Assembly: GCA_002335945.1 (NCBI GenBank)
Contig: DDDD01000088.1
Location: 1 to 53,065 of the forward strand
From: Porticoccaceae bacterium UBA1989
GTDB lineage: Bacteria > Pseudomonadota > Gammaproteobacteria > Pseudomonadales > Porticoccaceae
Direction of reading: 5' to 3'
DNA: 53,065 nucleotides
How positions within the stretch are numbered: the first letter of the stretch is position 1; the number at the start of each line of letters is the position of its first letter. Below, in pieces: positions 41,487 to 50,470 of the stretch. The notes beneath the pieces are model-generated. The model saw nothing but the letters and a program-made list of their open reading frames with translations. It ran no database searches and was not told where the DNA came from. Made by a program: the position numbers and the translations under genes.

Positions 41487-42857
41487 TTGACTAACCCCTC
41501 TGAACCCTCTGGTTTTTCTTCCATTGAGAAACGCGCGACCTTTTCTCTTGCTAGCCTCTATGGCTTCAGGATGCTCGGGCTCTTTATGGTGCTGCCAGTA
41601 TTGGTGCTCTATCAGGGCGACTACGCCGACGCGACACCGTTTTTGCTGGGGTTAACCCTGGGTATCTACGGCCTCACTCAGGCCATATTACAGATTCCTC
41701 TGGGTCTACTCTCAGACAGAATTGGCCGGGCACCGGTGATTATTGGCGGCCTAATAATGTTTGTTCTGGGCAGTGTGGTGGCAGCAATGGCGGACAGCAT
41801 GCAGGGACTTATTTTCGGTCGCGCGCTACAGGGCATGGGTGCCATTGCGAGTACATTAATGGCCATGGTGACGGACCTCACCTCTGAAGAAAACCGCACC
41901 AAAGCCATGGCTTCTATCGGCGCCAGTATTGGATTGTCGTTTATGTTGGCCATGATTGCTGGGCCTTTAATTGCCTCGGCCATGGGCCTGTCAGGAGTGT
42001 TTTGGGTGACTGCACTGCTAGGCTGTATTGGGATTCTGGTGTTTATAGTGCTGGTGCCTCGGGTTGTTCAGGTGCAGAGAAACCGCGAAACCTTAGCCGA
42101 CCTCAACCAAATTGGGTTGATGCTAAAGCAGCCGACACTGCTGCGTTTGAATCTGGGTATTTTTGCCTTGCACCTGGCTCTAATGGCCGCCTTTGTGGTG
42201 ATTCCTACCTTACTTTCCGACCAGCTGGGTATTAGTGGCGACAATCTGTGGTGGGTCTATCTGGCGCTGCTGGGCGGCGGTTTTGTCGCCATGTTGCCGG
42301 TCATGATTTTAGGTGAAAAGTATCAGAAGCAAAAGCTGGCGTTTGTCGCAGCCATTGGCTGCATGACTGTGGCCATGTTTGTACTTTCTAGCCAGCAGGG
42401 TGCACCCCTAACCCTGGCGATGCTGCTGCTGTTCTTTGCGGCCTTTAATTTGCTCGAGGCAACCTTGCCGTCCTGGCTGAGCAAAGCTTGTCCGGCGGGT
42501 AGTCGTGGTACGGCTATGGGTATTTATTCCACCAGTCAGTTTTTGGGAGCCTTTGTCGGTGGCACCCTGGGTGGCTGGAGCCTGCAGAATTATGGCGGTG
42601 AAGGTGTATTTTTATTGGTGGCGGTGGTCTTGGGCGTCTGGTGGCTTATGTCCCTCAGTTTAAAGTCGCCACGGCCATTACAAACACTGGTACTCCAAGT
42701 AGGTGAGATGGAGCACAGGGATTTTGTAAAAATAATTTCAAATATTACGGGTGTAGAAGATATACTCGTCGTCAAAGGAGAGGCGCTTGCCTATGCCAAG
42801 GTCGATAAAAAGACTGTGGACATGTCGAGCATTAAACCGTACTTAAATCGCAATTAA
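41487..42857 (+). CDS. yajR: MFS transporter, YajR-like
   Basis: A 456-residue major-facilitator protein with twelve predicted membrane helices. The N-terminal helix FSLASLYGFRMLGLFMVLPVL and the motif A loop GLLSDRIGRAP near residues 73-83 are clear. The C-terminal about 65 residues (from about 395) form a soluble tail (GEMEHRDFVKIISNITGVEDILV), like the ferredoxin-fold YAM domain that marks E. coli YajR (454 residues). The substrate is not known. The start codon is TTG at 41487. It lies between uvrA (divergent) and ssb (same strand, 24 bases downstream). Confidence 0.88.
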   Translation: MTNPSEPSGFSSIEKRATFSLASLYGFRMLGLFMVLPVLVLYQGDYADATPFLLGLTLGIYGLTQAILQIPLGLLSDRIGRAPVIIGGLIMFVLGSVVAAMADSMQGLIFGRALQGMGAIASTLMAMVTDLTSEENRTKAMASIGASIGLSFMLAMIAGPLIASAMGLSGVFWVTALLGCIGILVFIVLVPRVVQVQRNRETLADLNQIGLMLKQPTLLRLNLGIFALHLALMAAFVVIPTLLSDQLGISGDNLWWVYLALLGGGFVAMLPVMILGEKYQKQKLAFVAAIGCMTVAMFVLSSQQGAPLTLAMLLLFFAAFNLLEATLPSWLSKACPAGSRGTAMGIYSTSQFLGAFVGGTLGGWSLQNYGGEGVFLLVAVVLGVWWLMSLSLKSPRPLQTLVLQVGEMEHRDFVKIISNITGVEDILVVKGEALAYAKVDKKTVDMSSIKPYLNRN

Positions 42858-42881
42858 ATCAGCAGAGAACAGGGGAACAAA

Positions 42882-43424
42882 ATGGCACGCGGAGTCAATA
42901 AAGTTATTATCGTGGGTAACTGTGGTCAGGATCCAGAAACTCGCTTTATGCCTTCAGGCGGCGCTGTGACAAATCTCAGTATCGCCACATCTGAATCATG
43001 GAAAGATAAAAATACCGGTGACCAGCAAGAGCGCACCGAATGGCACAAGGTAGTCTTTTTTAATCGTCTGGCTGAGATTGCTGGCGAATATGTTAAAAAG
43101 GGCTCGAAGCTTTATGTGGAAGGTTCATTGCGCACGCGCAAGTGGCAGGGTCAGGACGGTCAAGACCGTTTCACCACAGAGATCGTTGCCAGCGAAATGC
43201 AGATGCTCGATAGCCGTGGCGGCGCGCAGGGCGGTGGTGATTATCAGCAATCATCAAACCAGCAGCCCTCTAATCAGCAGTACAGCCAGCAGAGTGCTCC
43301 TCAGCAGCAGAGCTCAGCACAGCAGAATGCTCCTCAGCAACAGAATGCGCCACAGCAAGGCCAGAACGCCCCGCAGCAAGCACCCCAGGGTATGGATAGC
43401 TTTGATGACGATATCCCATTTTAA
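42882..43424 (+). CDS. ssb: Single-stranded DNA-binding protein
   Basis: A 180-residue SSB: OB fold in residues 1-110 (ARGVNKVIIVGNCGQDPE; TEWHKVVFFNRLAEIAGEYVKKGSKLYVEGSLRTRKW). A Gln/Asn/Ser/Pro-rich disordered linker (about 118-168) contains many repeated QQ-N-A-P units. The acidic tip DDDIPF recruits repair and replication proteins. It binds single-stranded DNA as a tetramer. The linker codons repeat (CAGCAG, AATGCTCC), a likely source of length variation between strains. It follows yajR by 24 bases. Confidence 0.97.
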   Translation: MARGVNKVIIVGNCGQDPETRFMPSGGAVTNLSIATSESWKDKNTGDQQERTEWHKVVFFNRLAEIAGEYVKKGSKLYVEGSLRTRKWQGQDGQDRFTTEIVASEMQMLDSRGGAQGGGDYQQSSNQQPSNQQYSQQSAPQQQSSAQQNAPQQQNAPQQGQNAPQQAPQGMDSFDDDIPF

Positions 43425-43472
43425 ATCAGCGGGTTTCGAACACTAAAACAATAATCAAATAATGAGGTTGTT

Positions 43473-43949
43473 ATGACAATTCAAGTTGGCGATAAGATTC
43501 CTGAGGGAATGTTGACCGTTATGGGTGCAGAGGGTCCTGCGGGCATCAGCACTGCAGATATTTTTACGGGCAAAAAAGTGGTTCTGTTTGCTGTTCCTGG
43601 TGCCTTCACACCGACCTGCTCTATGGCGCATCTGCCAGGCTTTGTTGTCCATGTTGACGATATTAAAGCCAAGGGCGTGGATACGGTTGCCTGTATGTCA
43701 GTGAATGACGTGTTTGTAATGGATGCCTGGGGCAAATCTGCCAATGCTGAACATCTAATGATGTTGGCTGATGGCAATGGGACCTTTACTGAGGCGCTGG
43801 GGCTGGTGCTTGATGGCACAGGTTTTGGTATGGGAACGCGTAGCAAACGCTTTGCCATGATCGTTGATGATGGTGTAGTGAGCCTGCTCAATGTTGATGC
43901 AGCTGCGTTGGAAGGCTCTAGTGCAGAAGCTATTTTAGCTGCGCTTTAA
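43473..43949 (+). CDS. Peroxiredoxin (Prx5-like)
   Basis: A 158-residue Prx5-type peroxiredoxin. The peroxidatic centre is VPGAFTPTCSMAHLPGF with Cys49 (PxxxTxxC). A second cysteine in DTVACMSVND (about residue 73) lies at the position common to this group. The C-terminal LNVDAAALEGSSAE segment is typical. It reduces hydroperoxides in the cytoplasm using thioredoxin or glutaredoxin; no fused glutaredoxin is present. It is monocistronic and ends in a strong bidirectional terminator shared with fabB. Confidence 0.92.
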   Translation: MTIQVGDKIPEGMLTVMGAEGPAGISTADIFTGKKVVLFAVPGAFTPTCSMAHLPGFVVHVDDIKAKGVDTVACMSVNDVFVMDAWGKSANAEHLMMLADGNGTFTEALGLVLDGTGFGMGTRSKRFAMIVDDGVVSLLNVDAAALEGSSAEAILAAL

Positions 43950-43970
43950 GAGAAGAAATGTTGCAGCAAT

Positions 43971-44000
43971 AAAAAAGGTGGCCATTGGCCACCTTTTTTA
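43971..44000. terminator. Bidirectional terminator between the peroxiredoxin gene and fabB
   Basis: AAAAAAGGTGGCC (43971-43983) is followed by the loop ATT and then GGCCACCTTTTTT. It has a 7-bp GC-rich stem with A-run before and T-run after, so it works on both strands between two convergent genes. Confidence 0.9.
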
Positions 44001-44014
44001 TTGCCTGACAATTT

Positions 44015-45229
44015 TCAGCCAGTGTAACGTTCCATCACCAATGTGGCGTTAGTACCGCCAAAGCCAAAGCTGTTAGACATAATACGATTTAACTGCTTCT
44101 CTTTAGTCTCCAACAGAATCGGTAGACCCAGAGCATGTTCGTCCAGATTGTCGATATTAGCCGATGCCGCAACGAAGTTATTCTCCATCATCAGCATGCA
44201 GTAAATCGCTTCATGAACGCCTGCAGCACCTAGGCTGTGGCCCGATAGAGATTTGGTCGAGCTAATGTCTGGGCAGTTATCGGCAAAGGTATTGCGAATA
44301 GCGCCAAGTTCAGCAATATCACCCACCGGCGTGCTGGTGCCGTGAGTGTTGATGTAGTCGATAGGACCTGAGGCAGTTGCCATGGCCATCTTCATACAGC
44401 GCTCAGCGCCTTCACCTGAGGGAGAAACCATGTCGGCACCATCAGATGTCGCACCATAGCCAGTCACTTCACAGATAATGTTGGCACCGCGAGCAAGGGC
44501 ATGTTCGAGTTCTTCAACGACCACTGTTCCGGCACCTAGGCCTGGGGCAAAACCATCGCGGTCCGCGTCATAGGCTCTGGAGGCAATTTCTGGCGTATCG
44601 TTATATTTGCTGGTCAGGGCGCCCATAGCGTCAAACATACCGGCCATAGACCAGTGCATATCTTCAGAACCACCGGCCAGCAAAACATCCTGCTTGCCCA
44701 GTTGGATCAGCTCAACCGCATGGCCAATGCAATGAGCACTGGTGGCGCAGGCCGAGGCGATAGAATAGTTCACGCCCTTAATTTTAAACGGGGTGGCAAC
44801 ACAGGCAGAGACGGTGCTGGCCATAATTTGAGTGACCCGATAGGGGCCTGCACGCTTGATGCCGCGCTCGCGCATAACATCGATAGATTCAGTAAACATC
44901 TCACCAGACACGCCACCAGAGCCCATAACTAGGCCTGTGCGTGGGTTAGAGACCATTTCTGGTGTCAGACCTGCATCGGCAATCGCACGATCGGTAGCTA
45001 TATAGGCGTAAGAGGCTGAAGGGCCCATGAAACGGAGAACTTTACGATCGATATGATCTTTGGGGTCTATGTCGAGAACAGCGCCAACATTACAGCGCAG
45101 ACCCATTTCGGCAAAGTCTTCACGGTGGCGAATACCTGAGATGCCATGTCTCAGTGAATGAGCAACAGACTGTTTGTCATTGCCAAGGCAGGATACAACA
45201 CCAAGACCGGTAATTACTGCACGTTTCAT
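44015..45229 (-). CDS. fabB: 3-Oxoacyl-ACP synthase I
   Basis: A 404-residue KAS I (FabB), elongating acyl-ACPs, including the unsaturated intermediates made by FabA. The catalytic triad Cys161 (SIASACATSAHCIG), His296 (NTHGTSTPVGD) and His331 (SLSGHSLGAAG) is intact. It follows fabA on the same strand by 76 bases, the classic fabA-fabB unsaturated fatty-acid operon. Length is typical. The 3' end shares a bidirectional terminator with the peroxiredoxin gene. Confidence 0.96.
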   Translation of the reverse strand: MKRAVITGLGVVSCLGNDKQSVAHSLRHGISGIRHREDFAEMGLRCNVGAVLDIDPKDHIDRKVLRFMGPSASYAYIATDRAIADAGLTPEMVSNPRTGLVMGSGGVSGEMFTESIDVMRERGIKRAGPYRVTQIMASTVSACVATPFKIKGVNYSIASACATSAHCIGHAVELIQLGKQDVLLAGGSEDMHWSMAGMFDAMGALTSKYNDTPEIASRAYDADRDGFAPGLGAGTVVVEELEHALARGANIICEVTGYGATSDGADMVSPSGEGAERCMKMAMATASGPIDYINTHGTSTPVGDIAELGAIRNTFADNCPDISSTKSLSGHSLGAAGVHEAIYCMLMMENNFVAASANIDNLDEHALGLPILLETKEKQLNRIMSNSFGFGGTNATLVMERYTG

Positions 45230-45305
45230 CGGTAATCCTTTTCAAATAGAGGGGACACTAAATGCTGCGAGATTCTTTCAATTTCTGAACTTGCAGAGCC
45301 TAAAC

Positions 45306-45827
45306 TTAAAAGTTGTCTGTACTTTCAAATAGACCGACTTTTAAATCCTTTGCGGAATAGATCTCACGACCATCCACTTCAACCGTACCATCGGCAATGC
45401 CCATAATCAGTTTGCGTTGAATCAGGCGGGTAAAGTCAATTTTGTAGGTAACGGTTTTGGCGGTGGGTAGAATCTGGCCAAAGAATTTCACGTTGCCAGC
45501 CCCTAGGGCGCGGCCGCGGCCTTTATTACCGTTCCATACCAGGAAGAAGCCAACCAACTGCCATAAAGCATCAAGACCAAGGCAACCGGGCATCACAGGA
45601 TCGCCTTCAAAGTGGCAATCAAAGAACCATAGGTCCGGCGTGATATCGATTTCAGCAATAATTTGGCCTAGGCCATGTTTGCCGCCGTCGTTGTTGATCT
45701 CAACAATACGATCAATCATCAACATGTTTGGGGCTGGGAGTTTGGCATTGCCTTCGCCAAATAATTCGCCGCGACTGCAGCCTAAAATTTCTTCTCGGTT
45801 GTATGAGGATTTGGGCTTAAAAGTCAT
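45306..45827 (-). CDS. fabA: 3-Hydroxydecanoyl-ACP dehydratase/isomerase
   Basis: A 173-residue FabA that dehydrates 3-hydroxydecanoyl-ACP and isomerises the product to the cis-3-enoyl form, the branch point to unsaturated fatty acids. The active-site region reads DCHFEGDPVMPGCLGLDALWQ, split between the catalytic His and Asp, and the N-terminus SYNREEILGCSRGELFG is diagnostic. The start at 45827 (AAAGGA upstream) gives the family's normal 171-173 residues; the longer frame to 45887 adds unmatched residues. It is first in the fabA-fabB operon. Confidence 0.96.
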   Translation of the reverse strand: MTFKPKSSYNREEILGCSRGELFGEGNAKLPAPNMLMIDRIVEINNDGGKHGLGQIIAEIDITPDLWFFDCHFEGDPVMPGCLGLDALWQLVGFFLVWNGNKGRGRALGAGNVKFFGQILPTAKTVTYKIDFTRLIQRKLIMGIADGTVEVDGREIYSAKDLKVGLFESTDNF

Positions 45828-46025
45828 AGGTTCCTTTGAGGTTAAGTCTAAGGCTCGCATCGTACCCAGTAATGGGACTGCCATCAACTATTTAACCTAG
45901 GTCGAATAGCCCTACAATTTACGAGAACCTGAGTAATTGTTGACGACACGGGACATTTGGGTTGACAGTTCGCCCCTCTCTCCCTAGCATTCGGGCCTAC
46001 TTATAATTGAGCTAGCCCGGAATAA

Positions 46026-46979
46026 ATGCTGCCTTTTCACCGTGCCGTTGAAGAAGAATTTTCTGCAGTCAATAAAATGATTGTAAACCAGCTCCAGTCC
46101 GATGTCGGACTTGTGGAGAATATCGGCCATTATATAGTGGATTCTGGTGGTAAACGGCTGCGTCCTGTTGTGGTCCTACTCAGCGCGCTGGCCAATGGCT
46201 ATAAGGGCTCTCAGCATATTCAGATGGCTGCGGTTATAGAATTTATTCACACGGCAACGCTGCTGCACGACGATGTTGTTGATGTTTCGGCCCTGCGTCG
46301 CGGTCGTGAGACAGCCAATGCACAGTGGGGCAACGCGCCCAGTGTGTTAGTAGGCGACTTCCTTTATTCACGGGCATTCCAGATGCTAGTGGCTATTGCA
46401 GATATGCCAATCATGGGCGTTATTGCAGATGCCACCAATGTGATTTCAGAGGGTGAAGTTCAGCAGATGGCTAATGCTGGCAATGCGAACATCAGTGAAG
46501 ATACCTACTTTGAGGTTATTTACCGCAAAACAGCGAAATTATTCGAGGCGTCCGCTCAGACGGGCGCGCACCTAGCCGGTGTAGATCAGAGTGCGATGGC
46601 CGATTATGGCAAGCATCTGGGGATGGCGTTTCAAATTGTTGACGACGTGCTGGACTACCAGGGTGATGCGCAGAGCATAGGTAAAAATGTTGGCGCTGAC
46701 CTAGCAGAGGGCAAAATGACCTTGCCGCTAATTTTTGCCCGAGACAAGGTTGATGCTCACCAGCGAGCACTGATTTGTAGTGCGATAGAAAACAAGAGTA
46801 CGGAAAATTTCTCGGTTGTCCTCGAAGCAGTGAACACTTCTGGTGGTATTGCCTACAGCCTAGAGCGTGCACAGATGGAAGCGGATCTCGCCAAACAGGC
46901 GCTGGAGGGACTGCCCAACAGTCAGTTTAAAACAGTGATGAGCGAGCTGGCTGATTTCTCGGTTACCCGCCCAAGCTAG
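46026..46979 (+). CDS. ispB: Octaprenyl-diphosphate synthase
   Basis: A 317-residue trans-isoprenyl diphosphate synthase. The first Asp-rich motif is LLHDDVVDVSALRRG (near 79-93) and the second is IVDDVLDYQG (near 205-214); GGKRLRP near residues 39-45 binds the diphosphate. The size and N-terminus match IspB, which makes the C40 side chain of ubiquinone. It is divergent from fabA. The familiar rplU-rpmA neighbours are not seen inside this window. Confidence 0.93.
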   Translation: MLPFHRAVEEEFSAVNKMIVNQLQSDVGLVENIGHYIVDSGGKRLRPVVVLLSALANGYKGSQHIQMAAVIEFIHTATLLHDDVVDVSALRRGRETANAQWGNAPSVLVGDFLYSRAFQMLVAIADMPIMGVIADATNVISEGEVQQMANAGNANISEDTYFEVIYRKTAKLFEASAQTGAHLAGVDQSAMADYGKHLGMAFQIVDDVLDYQGDAQSIGKNVGADLAEGKMTLPLIFARDKVDAHQRALICSAIENKSTENFSVVLEAVNTSGGIAYSLERAQMEADLAKQALEGLPNSQFKTVMSELADFSVTRPS

Positions 46980-47349
46980 TAGCGCTGGAGTTATACCTCG
47001 GCATTCGGCATTCGGCATTCCAATTCCCAATGGCGTTTCCCGAATGGCCTGTGCTCTGATGTAGATGTAGATGTTGTTGTTTTTGAGAGCTTGGCGAAGC
47101 ACTAACTAACGGATGTAATCGTTGAACCCCCTATAAAACAATCTCGACTGTTTGTTAATTTAATGTATAGTGTTTTTGATGAAAGGATCTAGAATGTTTT
47201 GAGATGCAGTTGCTGGAGATCACAACCGAAATACTGATCTTTAAATAGTCGTTATTCGGTAACGGCGTCTGGTAACGGGGATAGATTTTGTTAGTATCTT
47301 GCCCTTACTTTAATAGTTTATTTTTATATCTAAAAATTAGGAGAATTGA
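46980..47349. other. Gene-free region between ispB and pntAA
   Basis: A 370-base stretch without a gene. It holds three tandem GGCATTC units (47000-47020), a GATGTA simple repeat near 47058-47072 and a GGTAACGG direct repeat 13 bases apart (47258 and 47271). The pntAA promoter must lie here but no unambiguous -35/-10 pair stands out. I see no tRNA-like fold or small gene. Confidence 0.6.
47000..47020. repeat. Three tandem 7-bp GGCATTC units
   Basis: GGCATTC occurs at 47000-47006, 47007-47013 and 47014-47020, 21 bases beyond the ispB stop. The period of 7 is half of the 14-bp period seen at other gene ends. Confidence 0.85.
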
Positions 47350-48540
47350 GTGATAATCGGGATTCCTTCGGAAATCAAAACCGGTGAGAAACGTGTCGCC
47401 ATGTCCCCTGCTAATGTCCAGTCTCTGACTGACAAAAGCGTAAAGGTACTTATTCAAGCAAATGCCGGTAGTGCAGCAGGCTACCCAGATGCAGAATACA
47501 CGGCTGCGGGCGCAACCATCACCGCAGATCGCGCAGAGATATTTGCCAGTGCAGATATTATTTTGCAAGTTCAGAGCTTCGGCTCAAATAATGAAAACAG
47601 TGACGATGATCTGGCGCTTATCCGCAAGGGCCAGCTGATTATCGGCATGATGGATCCATTGGCATCGCCCCAGGCAGCGCAAGCAGTTGCGGCCAAGGGT
47701 GCCACTGCCATTGCTCTGGAGCTGGTGCCTCGTATCAGCCGTGCCCAGAGTATGGATGTACTCTCTTCCATGGCTACCTTGGCGGGCTATAAAGCCGTGC
47801 TAATGGGTGCCTCTGCAGCGCCACGAATTTTCCCCATGCTGATGACCGCCGCCGGTACCTTAAAACCAGCGCGCGTACTTATTATGGGTGTTGGTGTGGC
47901 GGGCTTGCAGGCCTGTGCAACGGCCAAGCGTCTCGGTGCTGTGGTTGAAGCCTATGATGTGCGTCCCGCGGCTCGCGAGCAAATCCTGTCAGTCGGTGCC
48001 AAGCCTGTCGAGCTGGACCTAGATACTGGCGAGTCTGAAGGTGCTGGTGGCTATGCGAAGGAGCAGGGCGAAGATTTCCTGCGTCGTCAGCGTGAGTTGA
48101 TGACCGAAGTAGTGGCTCAGCAAGATATTATTATTACCACAGCGGCAATCCCCGGCGCCAAGTCACCGATTCTGGTGACCGAAGATATGGTTAAAGCCAT
48201 GAAGCCTGGATCTGTGATTGTCGATCTGGCCGCCGAGCGCGGTGGTAACTGTGACCTTACCGAACAGGGTAAAACAGTGGTTGCTCATCATGTGACTATT
48301 TTGGGGCCAGAAAATGTGCCCTCAGAATTGGCTTATCACGCCAGCCAGATGCTGGGTAAAAACATGCAGACATTACTTGAGTTGATTCTCGACGATGAGG
48401 GTAACCTCAGTCTTGATTTTAACGATGAGATTGTTGCCGGTACCGTTGTTGCCCATGAGGGCGAGGTTCCACATCCGCATATGCGCAAGTTACTCAACCT
48501 GCCAGAGCTGCAGCCACAATTACAGAAAGAAGGGGCATAA
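47350..48540 (+). CDS. pntAA: NAD(P) transhydrogenase alpha subunit, part 1
   Basis: A 396-residue NAD(H)-binding dI component of the proton-translocating transhydrogenase. It opens with GIPSEIKTGEKRVAMSPANV, and the Rossmann motif is MGVGVAGLQACATAKRLGAVV near 177-197. The Q-loop region is DVRPAAREQI. In this organism the alpha chain is split: the membrane part is the next gene. The start is GTG at 47350, preceded by AGGAG. It transfers hydride between NADH and NADP+ using the proton gradient. Confidence 0.94.
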   Translation: MIIGIPSEIKTGEKRVAMSPANVQSLTDKSVKVLIQANAGSAAGYPDAEYTAAGATITADRAEIFASADIILQVQSFGSNNENSDDDLALIRKGQLIIGMMDPLASPQAAQAVAAKGATAIALELVPRISRAQSMDVLSSMATLAGYKAVLMGASAAPRIFPMLMTAAGTLKPARVLIMGVGVAGLQACATAKRLGAVVEAYDVRPAAREQILSVGAKPVELDLDTGESEGAGGYAKEQGEDFLRRQRELMTEVVAQQDIIITTAAIPGAKSPILVTEDMVKAMKPGSVIVDLAAERGGNCDLTEQGKTVVAHHVTILGPENVPSELAYHASQMLGKNMQTLLELILDDEGNLSLDFNDEIVAGTVVAHEGEVPHPHMRKLLNLPELQPQLQKEGA

Positions 48541-48543
48541 ATC

Positions 48544-48825
48544 ATGGAAATCCTGATTCTATTACTGGCGCTATTTGTGCTGTCGTTATTTCTCGGTGTT
48601 GAACTGATCACCAAGGTCCCACCCACGTTGCACACGCCGTTGATGTCGGGCACCAATGCGGTATCTGGCATTACACTGGTTGGCGCACTGTTAGCTGCAG
48701 GCAGCAATGGCTCGCCCATGCTCGTCAATGTGCTGGGTTTTATCGCGGTGACACTGGCCACTATTAACGTAGTGGGTGGCTATCTTGTAACCAATCGCAT
48801 GCTTGCCATGTTTAAGAGGAAGTAA
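48544..48825 (+). CDS. pntAB: NAD(P) transhydrogenase alpha subunit, part 2 (membrane)
   Basis: A 93-residue membrane protein with three hydrophobic segments (about 2-18, 36-54, 60-80), matching the C-terminal membrane part of PntA, which in this split form is a separate PntAB (dIIa). The MSGTNAVSGITLVGALL region is characteristic. The spacing of 3 bases from pntAA and 3 bases to pntB implies one transcript and coupled synthesis. Confidence 0.93.
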   Translation: MEILILLLALFVLSLFLGVELITKVPPTLHTPLMSGTNAVSGITLVGALLAAGSNGSPMLVNVLGFIAVTLATINVVGGYLVTNRMLAMFKRK

Positions 48826-48828
48826 GCG

Positions 48829-50274
48829 ATGAACCCTAATCTAATTAATTTTATCTACCTGATTGCCGGCGTACTGTTTATTCTCGGCATTAAAGGCCTG
48901 ACTAAACCAAAGACGGCAGTGCGCGGCAATATGCTGTCAGCACTGGGCATGTTATTGGCCGTAGCAGTTACCCTCCTGACCATAAACGATGTCGACTATC
49001 GCTTCATTGTGGCGGGCGTGGCGGTTGGTTCAATCGTTGGCGCCGTAATGGCCCTGCGTATTCAAATGACCTCTATGCCGCAGATGGTTGCCCTGCTTAA
49101 TGGTTTTGGTGGTGGTGCTTCACTGACCATCGCGCTGGCCGAGTACTTCAGCACTATTGGCGCGGCTCCCACCTCCATGGCAGATATGCTAGTTCCAGTG
49201 ATTGCTGACAGTAGTGCGTTTGGGGTTGGCCCAGAGGGCACGATCGCACTGATTGCTATTGGCCTCACCGTCATGATTGGCGCGGTTACTCTGAGTGGTA
49301 GCTTTGTTGCCTTTGCCAAGCTTCAAGAATTGATGAAAAACAGCTATGGCTTACCTGGTGGTCCCATCGGTAATGCGCTGTTGTTCCTAGCAGCACTGGC
49401 TTCAGTGGCCGCGGTGGTGATGAACCCAGGCAATATGGCAGCTATGTTGGCTTTGGTTGGAATCGCCTTATTACTCGGCCTGTTCCTAGTGATGCCTATT
49501 GGCGGCGCAGATATGCCGGTGGTTATTGCACTGTTAAATTCTTATTCAGGTATAGCCGCTGCCCTGGCCGGATTTATTCTGGGCAACACGGTACTTATTA
49601 TTGCCGGTTCCCTAGTGGGTACCTCGGGTTTAATTCTCACCCAGATTATGTGTGTGGCGATGAACCGTTCACTGGCCAATGTGCTGTTTGGTAAAATGGC
49701 TGCTGGTGGTGAAACTATTGATGCAGACGAAGTCTATGCGGGTAAGGTAAAGAGCGCCCAGCCAGATGAAGTCGCGCTAATGCTAGAAATCGCCCAACGC
49801 GTTGTTATTGTGCCCGGTTATGGTATGGCCATGGCCCAAGCTCAGCACGCAGTCCGCGAACTAGCCGATGCATTGGAAGCCAAGGGTGTTGAAGTTGAAT
49901 ATGGTATTCACCCGGTTGCAGGTCGTATGCCAGGGCATATGAATGTACTGCTTGCCGAAGCCGAGGTTCCTTACGACAAGCTGGTTGAGATGGATAGAAT
50001 TAACCCGACATTTGAAGATACCGATGTGGTGATTGTTATTGGTGCCAACGATGTGACTAATCCAATGGCCCGTGATGCAGAGGGTAGCCCAATCTACGGT
50101 ATGCCAATTCTGAATGTCGACAAAGCCAGAAATGTGGTGGTGATCAAGCGTTCACTAAGCCCAGGTTTTGCTGGATTACCCAACCCGTTGTTCGCAATGG
50201 ACCACACCTTGATGGTGTATGGCGATGGTAAGAAAGCAGTTATTGAAATGACCACGGCACTTAATCAAGCCTAG
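48829..50274 (+). CDS. pntB: NAD(P) transhydrogenase beta subunit
   Basis: A 481-residue PntB: about nine membrane segments (residues 1-275), then the NADP(H)-binding domain III (about 305-481), with the VIVPGYGMAMAQAQHAVREL dinucleotide loop, GRMPGHMNVLLAEA and VIVIGANDVTNP motifs. Together with PntAA and PntAB it forms the proton channel and the NADP(H) site. Length is standard. It is followed 37 bases on by a strong terminator. Confidence 0.96.
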   Translation: MNPNLINFIYLIAGVLFILGIKGLTKPKTAVRGNMLSALGMLLAVAVTLLTINDVDYRFIVAGVAVGSIVGAVMALRIQMTSMPQMVALLNGFGGGASLTIALAEYFSTIGAAPTSMADMLVPVIADSSAFGVGPEGTIALIAIGLTVMIGAVTLSGSFVAFAKLQELMKNSYGLPGGPIGNALLFLAALASVAAVVMNPGNMAAMLALVGIALLLGLFLVMPIGGADMPVVIALLNSYSGIAAALAGFILGNTVLIIAGSLVGTSGLILTQIMCVAMNRSLANVLFGKMAAGGETIDADEVYAGKVKSAQPDEVALMLEIAQRVVIVPGYGMAMAQAQHAVRELADALEAKGVEVEYGIHPVAGRMPGHMNVLLAEAEVPYDKLVEMDRINPTFEDTDVVIVIGANDVTNPMARDAEGSPIYGMPILNVDKARNVVVIKRSLSPGFAGLPNPLFAMDHTLMVYGDGKKAVIEMTTALNQA

Positions 50275-50305
50275 GTAAACGTAATTATCTAAGCGCATGA
50301 TTTAC

Positions 50306-50336
50306 AAAAAGCCCTGCCATCTGGCGGGGCTTTTTT
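50306..50336 (+). terminator. Rho-independent terminator after pntB
   Basis: GCCCTGCC (50311-50318) pairs with GGCGGGGC (50323-50330; one G-T) over a 4-base loop, preceded by AAAAA and followed by six T residues. It ends the pnt operon before clpB. Confidence 0.9.
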
Positions 50337-50402
50337 GTGGGTTAAAAATACTTATTTGATCTCGCCTATAAGCTTGATATACATCAACCGATGGGCATCA
50401 GC

Positions 50403-50431
50403 CATTGAAAACCGGTCAGTAGTCCCCAAAT
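50403..50431 (+). promoter_or_regulatory. Sigma-32 (heat-shock) promoter of clpB
   Basis: CATTGAA at 50403-50409 and CCCCAAAT at 50424-50431 are separated by 14 bases, matching the RpoH consensus (CTTGAA, 13-15 bases, CCCCATNT) with one or two mismatches. The -10 element ends 39 bases before the clpB ATG. Confidence 0.7.
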
Positions 50432-50470
50432 AATGTAACAGGCAAGAATAAAACACATAAAGGACTAACC

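Noticed and set aside
46997..47072. CRISPR-like or integrase-site repeats after ispB
   Set aside because: The repeats are 6-7 bp simple tandem units without spacers, cas genes, tRNA or integrase nearby.
48336..48761. Minus-strand ORF of 141 codons opposite pntAA/pntAB
   Set aside because: It is opposite two conserved transhydrogenase genes, with a low-complexity Ser/Asn translation; no independent support.
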